DNA of 64,000 nucleotides from Roseburia hominis A2-183 (GTDB lineage Bacteria; Bacillota; Clostridia; Lachnospirales; Lachnospiraceae). The notes under the pieces were generated by a model that had not been told where the DNA came from, did no database searches, and saw only the letters and a program-made list of their open reading frames with translations. The stretch is taken from NCBI RefSeq assembly GCF_000225345.1, contig NC_015977.1, forward strand, positions 1,161,501 through 1,225,500, in the 5' to 3' direction. Both the position numbers and the translations under genes were made by a program. Positions within the stretch are counted from its first letter, which is position 1. Each line of letters begins with the position of its first letter. Below, piece by piece: positions 1 through 8,101 of this stretch.

Positions 1-104
1 TTATGGATGAGATTGCAGAGCACATTCAAAAGGATCACGGATTTCAGCTGCAGTGCAAAAATTCCATATTATACGGTATCTGTAAAGATTGCAGACAGGA
101 ATAG
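1..104 (+). CDS. Fur-family metalloregulator, C-terminal end only (partial at 5' edge)
   Basis: Only the last 34 codons lie in the window (frame starting at base 3, TAG at 102-104). The peptide ends with HIQKDHGFQLQCKNSILYGI followed by CKDCRQE. This is the typical C-terminus of Fur/PerR/Zur proteins: a dimerisation strand followed by a CxxC that is half of the structural zinc site. Whether it senses iron, peroxide or zinc cannot be told, because the DNA-binding and sensory residues are upstream. Its stop codon lies inside the loop/right arm of an intrinsic terminator. Confidence 0.8.
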   Translation, partial: MDEIAEHIQKDHGFQLQCKNSILYGICKDCRQE

Positions 105-122
105 TCTGCAGTCTTTTTTTAT
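90..122 (+). terminator. Rho-independent terminator of the Fur-family gene
   Basis: Perfect 7-bp stem TGCAGAC (90-96) / GTCTGCA (104-110), 7-nt loop, then a T-rich run at 112-120. The hairpin overlaps the last codons of the Fur-family gene. Confidence 0.8.
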
Positions 123-175
123 ATAATGAACAAAATGACCATGACAGTGAGGAATGGAAAACGGAGCAGAAAGGA

Positions 176-1222
176 ATGGAGAAAAGCAGGCGGATACGCT
201 CGGCAGTGATCCTTGAGGCGGCACTGCTTTTTCTGATGGGAGTAATCCTCTGGGAGAATGGAAAACTGCCGGAAAAATCAGTCGTGGAGACAACGGCGGA
301 CGGCTATATCAAATGGGTAGATTTTAACGTGTCCTATGAGGCATTGTCCAGGGCATATGATTATGACGTAAGTAGTTACGGAGAAAAGCAGCATCTTGAC
401 TGGATAGATCTTCTGGCGTACGCCGGGGCAAAGAACGGCGGAGATTTTGGAGCCGGAGCAACGGAGGACATGCGTACCGCTGCTGAAAAAATTCTCTGCG
501 GGGAGGATACAATGGAGCATATGACCGCGGATATGAAGATGTTTTCCTACTACAGGGAGGCATACGGAGCGGTTTTTGGCGGTATGGTCGGTGAATATGA
601 GATACAGGAAAAGGAGGGGGGAGCATATGTAAAAAAGTATGGTCTGAAAGCATTTTCACCGATCGCCAAAGGATTTGAGTACAGTGATTATGATGATTTC
701 GGAGTGTCAAGAAGCTATGGGTATCAGAGGCAGCATCTGGGGCATGATATGATGGGGCAGGTCGGAACCCCAATCATCGCCGTAGAATCCGGCTACGTAG
801 AAGCGATCGGCTGGAACCAGTACGGCGGATGGCGCATCGGCATCCGCAGCTTTGACGGGAAGCGTTACTATTATTATGCGCATCTGCGCCAGAACTATCC
901 GTACCGGGAACAGTTGAAGGAGGGGGATGTCGTGACGGCAGGGGACGTGATCGGCTATATGGGGCATACCGGGTACAGCACGAAGGAAAATGTCAACAAC
1001 ATAGACACGGTTCATCTGCATTTCGGGCTGCAGCTGATCTTTGACGAGGCGCAGAAAGAGGGAAACAACGAGATCTGGGTGGACTGCTATAATCTGACGC
1101 GCTTTTTATATAAGAACCGTTCCGCGGTGCAGAAAGTGGGGGAAAGCAGGGAGTGGAAGAGGACGCTGCAGATGACGGATCCGGCGGTTGTAAAATATCA
1201 GAAAACCGTAAAAAAACAGTGA
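176..1222 (+). CDS. M23-family zinc metallopeptidase, membrane anchored
   Basis: A 348-residue protein with one N-terminal membrane segment (about residues 9-25), a linker of about 160 residues, then a C-terminal LytM/M23 domain. The M23 zinc ligands are visible: HLGHD (first H and D), a YAHL strand and HLHFG (the HxH motif), so the site looks intact. M23 enzymes cut peptidoglycan cross-bridges; the single anchor and extracytoplasmic domain fit a cell-wall or sporulation role. An in-frame ATG exists at 89, but it would overlap the Fur-family gene and its terminator. ATG 176 was chosen because GGAG lies about 9 nt upstream. The substrate bond is unknown. It is followed by the GGDEF gene after 67 bp. 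Confidence 0.85.
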   Translation: MEKSRRIRSAVILEAALLFLMGVILWENGKLPEKSVVETTADGYIKWVDFNVSYEALSRAYDYDVSSYGEKQHLDWIDLLAYAGAKNGGDFGAGATEDMRTAAEKILCGEDTMEHMTADMKMFSYYREAYGAVFGGMVGEYEIQEKEGGAYVKKYGLKAFSPIAKGFEYSDYDDFGVSRSYGYQRQHLGHDMMGQVGTPIIAVESGYVEAIGWNQYGGWRIGIRSFDGKRYYYYAHLRQNYPYREQLKEGDVVTAGDVIGYMGHTGYSTKENVNNIDTVHLHFGLQLIFDEAQKEGNNEIWVDCYNLTRFLYKNRSAVQKVGESREWKRTLQMTDPAVVKYQKTVKKQ

Positions 1223-1289
1223 AAAAATATTGACAATAGAAGCGGGAGGGTGGAAAATTTTGATATACGGATAGGGAGGAGGAGTGTCT

Positions 1290-2975
1290 GTGATAGAACG
1301 TCGATGGATTCAAAAAGGGTACCGGATTTTTTTTGCTATTGCACTTCTTATCTGTGTGGGAGGCATTCCGGCATATGCAGAAGAACTGGTGCCGGACGCT
1401 GGGGAAATCACCGGCAGGGTATTATTTATCAGTTCCTATTCCTATGCATGGGAGACGGTTCCGGAACAGATTCGCGGTATAAAAGAAGCATTGGGCGCTG
1501 GTGTACAGCTGGATTATCAGTTTATGGATACCAAAAATGTCGAGACGGCGGAGAGTGAACAGCTATTTTACCAGACGCTAACATACTATCTGAAGATGGT
1601 TCCGGCGTATGATGTTGTGATTGTAGGAGATGATGCGGCGTTTCAGTTTGCAATGACGTATCGGGATGAGTTGTTTGCGCAGACGCCGGTTGTTTTTGAG
1701 GGAGTTAATAATAGGGAACTGGCGAAGAAAGCGGCAGCAGATCCGCTTGTGACGGGCGTGGTTGAGACGCTCTCTTATGAGAATACGATCACGCTGGCAA
1801 AGAAGCTGTATCCGGATGCAAGACAGGTGGTAGGAATACTGGATGATACGGTGACCGGAGAGGGCGAACGCAAGGAATTCCAGTATTACGATACTGTTTT
1901 TCCAGAGTTGGACTTTGTAGAGATCGACGCTTCAAAGCTCTCCCAGGAAGAATTAAAAAGACAGGTTGCTGCGCTGGGGGAGGAGAGCATTCTGGTCTAT
2001 ATTATGTGCAGCAGGGATGGCGACGGGAATGTGTACGCGGCGGCGGAAGCGATCCAGATGCTGAGTGATGTGGCGCAGATTCCGATGTTTTCAATTGTCT
2101 CGCACGGTATGGGAAAAGGATTTTTAGGCGGCGAGATTGTCTCGCAGGAACAGATGGGAAAAAGGGCAGGAGAAATGGCGGTGCAGATACTGGAGGGCAC
2201 GGATTGTGCAGGGATCTCCATTGTGATGGAGCCGCCGAAGGTATATTGCTTTGATGAAAATGTGATGCGCAGGTTTGGAATCAGTGCATCAAAGCTTCCC
2301 GGGGATGCAGTCATCATCAATCACAGGGAGACCTTCTGGGAAAAGAACCGGGATACGATCAGGGCAACGCTGGTGATTGCTGCCGTGGCGTTGGCAATGG
2401 TGGCATGGCTGGCGGTGGACAATATGCGCCGACGCAAAATGAACGAAGTGATTACCAGGGCAAACGAAAAACTGTCTTACAGTGCACATTATGATGTACT
2501 GACACACCTTAAGAACCGTAGTGTCTTTATGGAAGATATCAGGCAGCGGATTGCCTCCGGGGAAGAATTTACGGTTTTTATGTATGATCTGGATAATTTT
2601 AAGCGGGTGAACGACACCTACGGACACAATACAGGGGACGAGGTGCTGCGCGAAGTGGCACTTCGGTCGCTGGCGGTGGAGGATGGCCATTTCACACCGT
2701 ACCGCCTGGCAGGAGATGAGTTTGTAGCACTGATCGACTGCGGCGATTACAGGGTCATAGAGCGATATGCATCTGGTTTGATGGAACGTCTGCAAAAGCC
2801 GTGCAGAATGGGAGAGGCGGACGAGACACTGGGAGTCAGTCTCGGAATCGCGGTGTGGCCGGAACACGGAGCGGATGCAACGGAACTTCTGGCAGCGGCG
2901 GATGCTGCGATGTATACAGTGAAGAAAAACGGAAAAAATGGATATGCATTTTATAAGGAGCCATGTGCACCATAG
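1290..2975 (+). CDS. Sensor diguanylate cyclase: periplasmic-binding-like domain + GGDEF
   Basis: About 561 residues. An N-terminal signal/anchor is followed by an extracytoplasmic domain (roughly 40-340) resembling ABC-type substrate-binding proteins, beginning VLFISSYSYAWETVPEQI. Then come a membrane helix (about 357-378) and a C-terminal GGDEF domain. The catalytic loop reads YRLAGDEF, i.e. AGDEF rather than GGDEF, near residue 474; the upstream DLDNFKRVNDTYGH metal/substrate motif is intact. The most likely role is ligand-controlled synthesis of cyclic di-GMP. AGDEF variants of this kind are known to be active in some enzymes. Start: GTG 1290 is 7 nt after GGAGGAGG; the in-frame GTG at 1284 directly abuts that site and is less likely. 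Confidence 0.8.
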   Translation: MIERRWIQKGYRIFFAIALLICVGGIPAYAEELVPDAGEITGRVLFISSYSYAWETVPEQIRGIKEALGAGVQLDYQFMDTKNVETAESEQLFYQTLTYYLKMVPAYDVVIVGDDAAFQFAMTYRDELFAQTPVVFEGVNNRELAKKAAADPLVTGVVETLSYENTITLAKKLYPDARQVVGILDDTVTGEGERKEFQYYDTVFPELDFVEIDASKLSQEELKRQVAALGEESILVYIMCSRDGDGNVYAAAEAIQMLSDVAQIPMFSIVSHGMGKGFLGGEIVSQEQMGKRAGEMAVQILEGTDCAGISIVMEPPKVYCFDENVMRRFGISASKLPGDAVIINHRETFWEKNRDTIRATLVIAAVALAMVAWLAVDNMRRRKMNEVITRANEKLSYSAHYDVLTHLKNRSVFMEDIRQRIASGEEFTVFMYDLDNFKRVNDTYGHNTGDEVLREVALRSLAVEDGHFTPYRLAGDEFVALIDCGDYRVIERYASGLMERLQKPCRMGEADETLGVSLGIAVWPEHGADATELLAAADAAMYTVKKNGKNGYAFYKEPCAP

Positions 2976-3001
2976 GAAACGGTGCACATGGCTCCTTTTT
3001 A
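2955..3001 (+). terminator. Strong intrinsic terminator after the GGDEF gene
   Basis: A 17-bp perfect stem (left arm 2955-2971, loop 2972-2980, right arm 2981-2997) followed by TTTT. The left arm overlaps the end of the GGDEF gene. It sits between convergent genes and faces the end of typA, but on the minus strand it lacks a good T-run. Confidence 0.9.
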
Positions 3002-3017
3002 AGAGTAGAAATACGAC

Positions 3018-4856
3018 TTATTTTTTCATGCCGGCGCGTTTTCTTAAGGTTGGATCAAGAATACGCTTGCGGATACGAAGACTCTCCGGTGTAACCTCCA
3101 GGAGCTCGTCGACATCGATGAAATCGAGTGCCTGCTCCAGACTTAAAATCTTAGGCGGAACCAGAGTCAGTGCCTCGTCCGCAGAAGAGGAACGCGTGTT
3201 GGTCAGGTGCTTTTTCTTGCAGACATTCAATTCGATATCCTCGGCTCTGGAAGATGAACCAATGACCATGCCGGCGTATACCTTTTCGCCAGGTCCAATA
3301 AAGAGCGTACCGCGATCCTGTGCGGAAAACAGACCGTAGGTTACGGACTCACCGGTCTCAAATGCGATCAGGGAACCGAGCTTGCGGTAAGCGATCTCGC
3401 CCTTGTACGGTGCATAGCCGTTGAAAATGGTGTTGATGATACCGTTACCCTTGGTATCCGTCATAAATTCACCACGGTAACCGATCAGGCCGCGGGACGG
3501 GATGTTGAACTCCAGACGTGTGTAACCGCCGGTAATCGGTTTCATGTTCAGCATTTCGCCCTTGCGCTGGCTTAACTTTTCGATGACGGCACCGGTAAAT
3601 TCATCCGGTACATCGACATAAGCAAGCTCCATCGGCTCTAACTTCTTGCCGTTCTCATCCGTGTGGTAGAGAACTTCAGCTTTGCTGACGGCAAACTCAT
3701 AACCCTCGCGGCGCATGTTCTCAATCAGTACGGACAGATGAAGCTCACCGCGGCCGGATACTTTGTAGGAATCCGGGCTGTCCGTTTCCTCGACACGCAG
3801 AGAAACATCGGTGTTTAATTCGCGGAACAGACGGTCTCTTAAATGACGGGAGGTAACGAATTTACCCTCCTGTCCGGCGAGCGGGCTGTCATTTACGATG
3901 AAATTCATGGACAGTGTCGGCTCGGAAATTTTCTGGAACGGAATGGCAACCGGATTCTCAGGTGCGCAGATGGTATCACCGATATGGATATCTGCAATAC
4001 CGGAAATAGCTACGATGGAACCGATCTTTGCCTCTGTGACATCCACCTTGTTCAGACCGTCAAACTCGTAAAGCTTGCTGATGCGGACGCGTTTCTGCTT
4101 GTCAGGCTCGTGGTGGTTGACAACAACCGCCTCCTGATTGACTTTTAAGCAGCCGTTGTCGACCTTTCCGATACCGATACGTCCGACATATTCGTTGTAA
4201 TCGATGGTGCTGATCAATACCTGGGTGTTGGCGTCCGGATCGCCCTCCGGTGCAGGGATATAGTCAAGGATCGTGTCGAACAGCGGAGTCATATCCTTTT
4301 TGTTGTTCACCAGATCGTCAAGCTCGCGGACTGCGTAGCCGTCTCTTGCAGAAGCAAAAAGGAACGGGCAGTCAAGCTGCTCCTCGGAAGCGTCCAGATC
4401 CATGAAAAGCTCAAGCACTTCGTCCACAACCTCGTTCGGACGTGCCTCCGGACGGTCGACTTTGTTGAGACACACGATAACCGGAAGAGAAAGCTCGAGC
4501 GCTTTCATCAGAACGAACTTGGTCTGCGGCATAACGCCCTCGAAAGCGTCAACGACCAGCACAACGCCGTTTACCATCTTAAGGACACGCTCAACCTCGC
4601 CGCCGAAATCAGCGTGGCCAGGGGTGTCGATGACGTTGATCTTAGTTCCTTTATAAGTAATCGCTGTATTTTTGGAAAGAATCGTGATACCACGCTCTCT
4701 CTCAATATCATTAGAGTCCATGACACGCTCCTGAACCTCCTGGTTCTCACGGAACACGCCGCTCTGTTTTAACAATTCATCGACCAGAGTGGTCTTGCCG
4801 TGATCGACATGGGCGATAATTGCAATGTTACGGACATCTTCACGTTTCATTTTCAT
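3018..4856 (-). CDS. typA: Translational GTPase TypA/BipA
   Basis: About 612 residues, the usual BipA length. The N-terminal GTPase domain has G1 AHVDHGKTT (residues 15-23), G2 RGITI, G3 DTPGHADF and G4 NKVD. EF-G-like domains II, III and V and the BipA-specific C-terminal domain follow (ends RKRILDPTLRKRAGMKK). BipA is a ribosome-binding GTPase involved in 50S assembly and stress or cold adaptation. Start: the open frame extends to a TTG at 4862, but ATG 4856 lies 9 nt after AGGAAAGAGAG and is preferred (an ATG two codons later is also possible). Monocistronic on the minus strand. Confidence 0.97.
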   Translation of the reverse strand: MKMKREDVRNIAIIAHVDHGKTTLVDELLKQSGVFRENQEVQERVMDSNDIERERGITILSKNTAITYKGTKINVIDTPGHADFGGEVERVLKMVNGVVLVVDAFEGVMPQTKFVLMKALELSLPVIVCLNKVDRPEARPNEVVDEVLELFMDLDASEEQLDCPFLFASARDGYAVRELDDLVNNKKDMTPLFDTILDYIPAPEGDPDANTQVLISTIDYNEYVGRIGIGKVDNGCLKVNQEAVVVNHHEPDKQKRVRISKLYEFDGLNKVDVTEAKIGSIVAISGIADIHIGDTICAPENPVAIPFQKISEPTLSMNFIVNDSPLAGQEGKFVTSRHLRDRLFRELNTDVSLRVEETDSPDSYKVSGRGELHLSVLIENMRREGYEFAVSKAEVLYHTDENGKKLEPMELAYVDVPDEFTGAVIEKLSQRKGEMLNMKPITGGYTRLEFNIPSRGLIGYRGEFMTDTKGNGIINTIFNGYAPYKGEIAYRKLGSLIAFETGESVTYGLFSAQDRGTLFIGPGEKVYAGMVIGSSSRAEDIELNVCKKKHLTNTRSSSADEALTLVPPKILSLEQALDFIDVDELLEVTPESLRIRKRILDPTLRKRAGMKK

Positions 4857-4909
4857 ATACAAAATCTCTCTTTCCTGTGTGAAACCTAGTCTAAAAAAGT
4901 AACCAATCT

Positions 4910-4937
4910 ATTTTATCATATTTTCGGAGATGCGCAA
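4910..4937 (-). promoter_or_regulatory. Probable typA promoter
   Basis: On the minus strand, TTGCGC (4937-4932), a 16-nt spacer and TAAAAT (4915-4910), about 54 nt upstream of the typA start. The -35 box is moderate; the call rests only on similarity to the sigma-A consensus. Confidence 0.45.
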
Positions 4938-5112
4938 GTGGTACTTGCGACAAAATCCGCCATTTCATTCCCTTTGTTATCGACATGTTGCATGAAAATT
5001 CTGGCACCGGACGTGATAAAAATAATGTGTCAGGCAGATCATACCAGCAGAACGGAACGAAAAAGAAGAACAACGCAAAAAAGAGTATGGTCGTAAGAAG
5101 GGAGAAAGATTC

Positions 5113-5742
5113 ATGGCAGATAAAATTTTTGAAAACAACCAGGTGTCAATTATGGGAGAGATTGTATCCGATTTCCGGTTCAGTCACGAAGTGTACGGAG
5201 AGGGATTTTATATGGTGGATGTGGCAGTGAACCGCCTGAGCAATTATCTGGATTACATTCCGCTAATGATATCCGAACGGTTGATTGACGTAAATGCAGA
5301 TTACATAGGACAGATCATTTATGTGAACGGGCAGTTCCGTTCGTTTAACCGGCATGAGGAGAAAAAGAACCGCCTTGTCTTATCGGTGTTCGTGCGGGAA
5401 CTGGAGTTTTTGGAGGAGCTGCAGGAGGATATGAAGAGCAACCAGATTTTTCTGGACGGATATATCTGCAAGGAACCGATTTACCGGAAGACGCCGCTGG
5501 GACGGGAGATTGCGGATCTTCTGATCGCCGTCAACCGTTCCTACGGAAAATCAGACTATATTCCATGCATCTGCTGGGGTAGAAACGCCCGGTTTGCCTC
5601 CGGCTTTGAGGTGGGAGGACATGTGCAGGTATGGGGCAGAATCCAGAGCCGGGAATACGTCAAAAAGATCTCGGAGCTTGAGACGGAAAAACGGGTGGCT
5701 TACGAGGTGTCCGTCAGCAAGGTGGATTTTTTAGAGGAATAA
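5113..5742 (+). CDS. Two-OB-fold single-stranded DNA-binding-like protein
   Basis: A 209-residue protein with two similar halves. Residues about 8-100 begin NQVSIMGEIVSDFRFSHEVY, and residues about 108-205 begin NQIFLDGYICKEPIYRKTP. Each half resembles an SSB OB-fold (the second contains the SSB-like TPLGREIADLLIAVNRSYGK and a CWGRNA strand). A tandem-OB architecture of this kind is seen in clostridial SSB-like proteins and differs from the housekeeping Ssb, which has one OB-fold and an acidic tail; no such acidic DIPF-type tail is present. It probably binds ssDNA; the process is unknown. ATG 5113 follows AAGGGAGAAAG. It stands alone between typA and the lysine riboswitch. Confidence 0.75.
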   Translation: MADKIFENNQVSIMGEIVSDFRFSHEVYGEGFYMVDVAVNRLSNYLDYIPLMISERLIDVNADYIGQIIYVNGQFRSFNRHEEKKNRLVLSVFVRELEFLEELQEDMKSNQIFLDGYICKEPIYRKTPLGREIADLLIAVNRSYGKSDYIPCICWGRNARFASGFEVGGHVQVWGRIQSREYVKKISELETEKRVAYEVSVSKVDFLEE

Positions 5743-5757
5743 TCGAAAGTTCCGTTA

Positions 5758-5786
5758 TTGACAACCGTTGTTGATAGTGCTATGTT
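5758..5786 (+). promoter_or_regulatory. Sigma-A-type promoter of the lysine riboswitch/dapA transcript
   Basis: TTGACA (5758-5763), exactly 17 nt, then TATGTT (5781-5786). It lies about 30 nt upstream of the first conserved riboswitch helix. Confidence 0.8.
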
Positions 5787-5812
5787 AATTTTAACTATAT
5801 GATACATATTTT

Positions 5813-5975
5813 GATAGAGGTTGCGTGCTTTAAGAGTAGTTTTCCGGATGTGACAGGCACAGGGGAAGGGAAGCAAAAGGAAAGCATGCCGAAAGAGCAA
5901 GGCACCTGCTGCCCTGGTTCTTGGGCATAAAGCTAAGAACTTTATGACTGTCATCTTTGCAGATGGGGCGCTATC
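5813..5975 (+). ncRNA. Lysine riboswitch (L box)
   Basis: The segment carries the signature L-box blocks in order: GATAGAGGTTGCG at the 5' side of P1/P2, AAGAGTAG, GGGGAAGGGA, GCCGAAAGAGC, the CTGGTTCTTGGGCATAAAG P3/P4 region, the TCATCTTTGCAGATG hairpin and the closing GGGGCGCTATC. It sits between a promoter and an intrinsic terminator and precedes dapA, the first committed enzyme of lysine/diaminopimelate synthesis. The expected mechanism is transcription termination when lysine is bound. Assigned by recognition of the conserved core, not by a covariance search. Confidence 0.95.
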
Positions 5976-6017
5976 GGTTCTGTATAATGGCATGCAGATA
6001 TGCGGCAGAAGAATCAG

Positions 6018-6044
6018 ACCGGCTCATCGAGCCGGCTTTTTTTT
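6018..6044 (+). terminator. Riboswitch-controlled terminator upstream of dapA
   Basis: Stem CCGGCTC (6019-6025) / GAGCCGG (6029-6035), 3-nt loop, followed by eight T (6037-6044). It lies 43 nt after the lysine riboswitch core and 83 nt before dapA, the usual position of the expression platform terminator. Confidence 0.9.
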
Positions 6045-6126
6045 ACTTTTTTATTCTGACTCTGATCTGACAGGGGCAAAATTGTACCATGGGCATATAT
6101 TAACATAGGAGAAACGGAGGATTGAC

Positions 6127-7017
6127 ATGGCGATATTCAAGGGCGCTGGTGTAGCGATTGTTACACCCATGAAGGAAAATGAAGAGGTAAATTACGACAA
6201 GCTGGAGGAACTGGTCGAATGGCAGATTGAGCAGGGAACGGATGCGATTGTGATTGTGGGAACGACCGGAGAGAGTTCGACGCTCACTACGGAGGAGCAT
6301 TCCGATGTGATCCGGGCAGCAGTGCGTTTTGCAAAGCATCGTGTTCCGGTCATTGCCGGCACCGGTTCCAACTGCACCAGAGAGGCGATTCACCTTTCCG
6401 AAGAGGCGGAAAAGGCAGGAGCAGACGGACTTTTGGCTGTGACCCCGTACTACAACAAAGCGACACAGGGCGGATTGATCCGTTACTATACAGAGATTGC
6501 CGAGGCGGTAAAGCTTCCGATTATCATGTACAACGTTCCTGGACGTACCGGCTGCAATATTCTGCCGGAGACCGCAGCCACACTCTTTAAGAACGTGGAG
6601 AACATTGTGGGTATCAAGGAGGCGACCGGCAGTCTGGCTCAGGCATCCAGGCTGATGTACTTAACGGACGGCAAGATTGATTTATATTCCGGCGAGGACG
6701 GCATCGTGGTGCCTCTGATGGCAATCGGTGCGATCGGTGTGATTTCCGTGTGGTCGAATGTGGCGCCGGCGGATGTGCACGATATGTGCGCGGCTTTCTC
6801 CGCGGGGGATCTTTTGCGCGCGAGAGAACTGCAGTTAAAGGCACAGCCGCTTGTGGATGCGCTGTTTTCCGAGGTAAACCCGATTCCGGTGAAGAAAGCA
6901 TTGAATCTGATGGGACTGGAAGTGGGACCGCTTCGTTCCCCGCTCACGGAGATGACACCGGAGAATGCCGCGAAGCTTGCAGAAGCGATGAAAAATTACG
7001 GAATAAAGTTAGCATAA
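6127..7017 (+). CDS. dapA: 4-hydroxy-tetrahydrodipicolinate synthase
   Basis: A 296-residue (beta/alpha)8 aldolase that condenses pyruvate with L-aspartate semialdehyde, the branch-point step of lysine and diaminopimelate synthesis. Visible features are GTTGESSTL (residues 45-53), Tyr135 in MYNVPGRTG with Arg140, and the Schiff-base lysine Lys164 in GIKEATG. Length is normal for the family. ATG 6127 follows GGAGAAACGGAGGAT. The gene is controlled by the upstream lysine riboswitch and is followed by dapB after 119 bp, so the two are probably co-transcribed. Confidence 0.97.
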   Translation: MAIFKGAGVAIVTPMKENEEVNYDKLEELVEWQIEQGTDAIVIVGTTGESSTLTTEEHSDVIRAAVRFAKHRVPVIAGTGSNCTREAIHLSEEAEKAGADGLLAVTPYYNKATQGGLIRYYTEIAEAVKLPIIMYNVPGRTGCNILPETAATLFKNVENIVGIKEATGSLAQASRLMYLTDGKIDLYSGEDGIVVPLMAIGAIGVISVWSNVAPADVHDMCAAFSAGDLLRARELQLKAQPLVDALFSEVNPIPVKKALNLMGLEVGPLRSPLTEMTPENAAKLAEAMKNYGIKLA

Positions 7018-7028
7018 AAGAACAGATG

Positions 7029-7067
7029 ACTCCGGCGGAAGGGAGCCGTAAGGCCATCCGCCGGAGT
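7029..7067 (+). other. Intercistronic hairpin between dapA and dapB
   Basis: Perfect 11-bp stem ACTCCGGCGGA (7029-7039) / TCCGCCGGAGT (7057-7067) with a 17-nt loop. No T-run follows, so it is not a standard terminator. It may stabilise or process the dapA-dapB mRNA. Confidence 0.5.
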
Positions 7068-7136
7068 ATGTGTCTGCACCGCTGGCTGCATGCGGCACGC
7101 GGAGCGGGCAGTACAGAGAAGAGAGGATAACGTACG

Positions 7137-7913
7137 ATGATTAAGGCAATCATGAATGGATGCAATGGTAAAATGGGACAGGTCATCTCCGCAATCTGCA
7201 AGGAGGATCCGCAGATTGAGATCGTGGCGGGAGTGGATCTCTATGACGGGATCAAAAATGACTATCCGGTATTCCCGAATATTTCCGTCTGCGATGTGAA
7301 GGCGGATGTCATCATCGATTTTTCCAATGCGAAGGCCGTGGACGATCTTCTGGTCTATAGTGTGGATAAAAAGATTCCAGTGGTTCTGTGCACGACGGGA
7401 TTGTCGGAGGAACAGATGGAGCAGGTAAAGGCGGCATCGGGGCAGGTAGCAGTATTAAAGTCCGCGAATATGTCGCTGGGAATCAATCTGCTGATGCAGC
7501 TTTTAGCGCAGGCGGCAACGATTCTTGCGCCGGCAGGATTTGACATGGAGATCGTGGAGAAGCATCACAACCAGAAGCTGGATGCACCGAGCGGCACAGC
7601 GCTGGCGCTGGCGGACTCCATGAATGATGCGCTGGGACATGTCTATGAATACAAATATGACAGAAGCAGCGAGCGCAAAAAGAGAGATCCGCACGAGATC
7701 GGAATCTCGGCAGTGCGCGGAGGCAGCATCGTCGGGGAGCATGAGGTCATCTTCGCGGGACTCGACGAGGTCATTGAGTTCAAGCATACCGCATATTCCC
7801 GCAGCGTCTTTGGAAAAGGGGCTGTGGAGGCGGCAAAGTTCCTCGCCGGGAAAGAGGCAGGATTTTATGATATGCAGGATGCGATCCGGGCAACGATGGA
7901 ACAGGCAGACTGA
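7137..7913 (+). CDS. dapB: 4-hydroxy-tetrahydrodipicolinate reductase
   Basis: A 258-residue NAD(P)H-dependent reductase, the second step after DapA. The N-terminal Rossmann motif reads GCNGKMG (residues 8-14). The catalytic block EKHHNQKLDAPSGTAL has the active-site His pair (143-144) and Lys147, followed by the substrate-binding DAPSGT. Length is normal. ATG 7137 follows GAGAGGATAACGT. It ends the dap operon; a terminator lies about 50 bp downstream. Confidence 0.97.
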   Translation: MIKAIMNGCNGKMGQVISAICKEDPQIEIVAGVDLYDGIKNDYPVFPNISVCDVKADVIIDFSNAKAVDDLLVYSVDKKIPVVLCTTGLSEEQMEQVKAASGQVAVLKSANMSLGINLLMQLLAQAATILAPAGFDMEIVEKHHNQKLDAPSGTALALADSMNDALGHVYEYKYDRSSERKKRDPHEIGISAVRGGSIVGEHEVIFAGLDEVIEFKHTAYSRSVFGKGAVEAAKFLAGKEAGFYDMQDAIRATMEQAD

Positions 7914-7963
7914 TTGGACAGGCAGACGGATAAGGCAGATTGAAAGCAGATACAGATGGATCG

Positions 7964-8005
7964 AATGGGAACAGGAGCGTGGAAACGTTTTCTGTTCCCA
8001 TTTTT
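7964..8005 (+). terminator. Intrinsic terminator after dapB
   Basis: Perfect 11-bp stem AATGGGAACAG (7964-7974) / CTGTTCCCATT (7992-8002), with T continuing to 8005. Confidence 0.85.
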
Positions 8006-8101
8006 ATACAGGGCAGAAAACGAACAAAATCTGGTCAGCAGTGCGCGGATATGTTACTATTTGAGAGGTATCTTCGATTTTGATATTCTGAGGGGGAACA
8101 T

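Noticed and set aside
324..773. 149-residue open frame on the - strand
   Set aside because: Shadow of the M23 peptidase gene; composition is that of reverse-complemented coding sequence.
2289..2987. 232-residue open frame on the - strand
   Set aside because: Lies antisense to the GGDEF domain and across its terminator; no domain or binding site.
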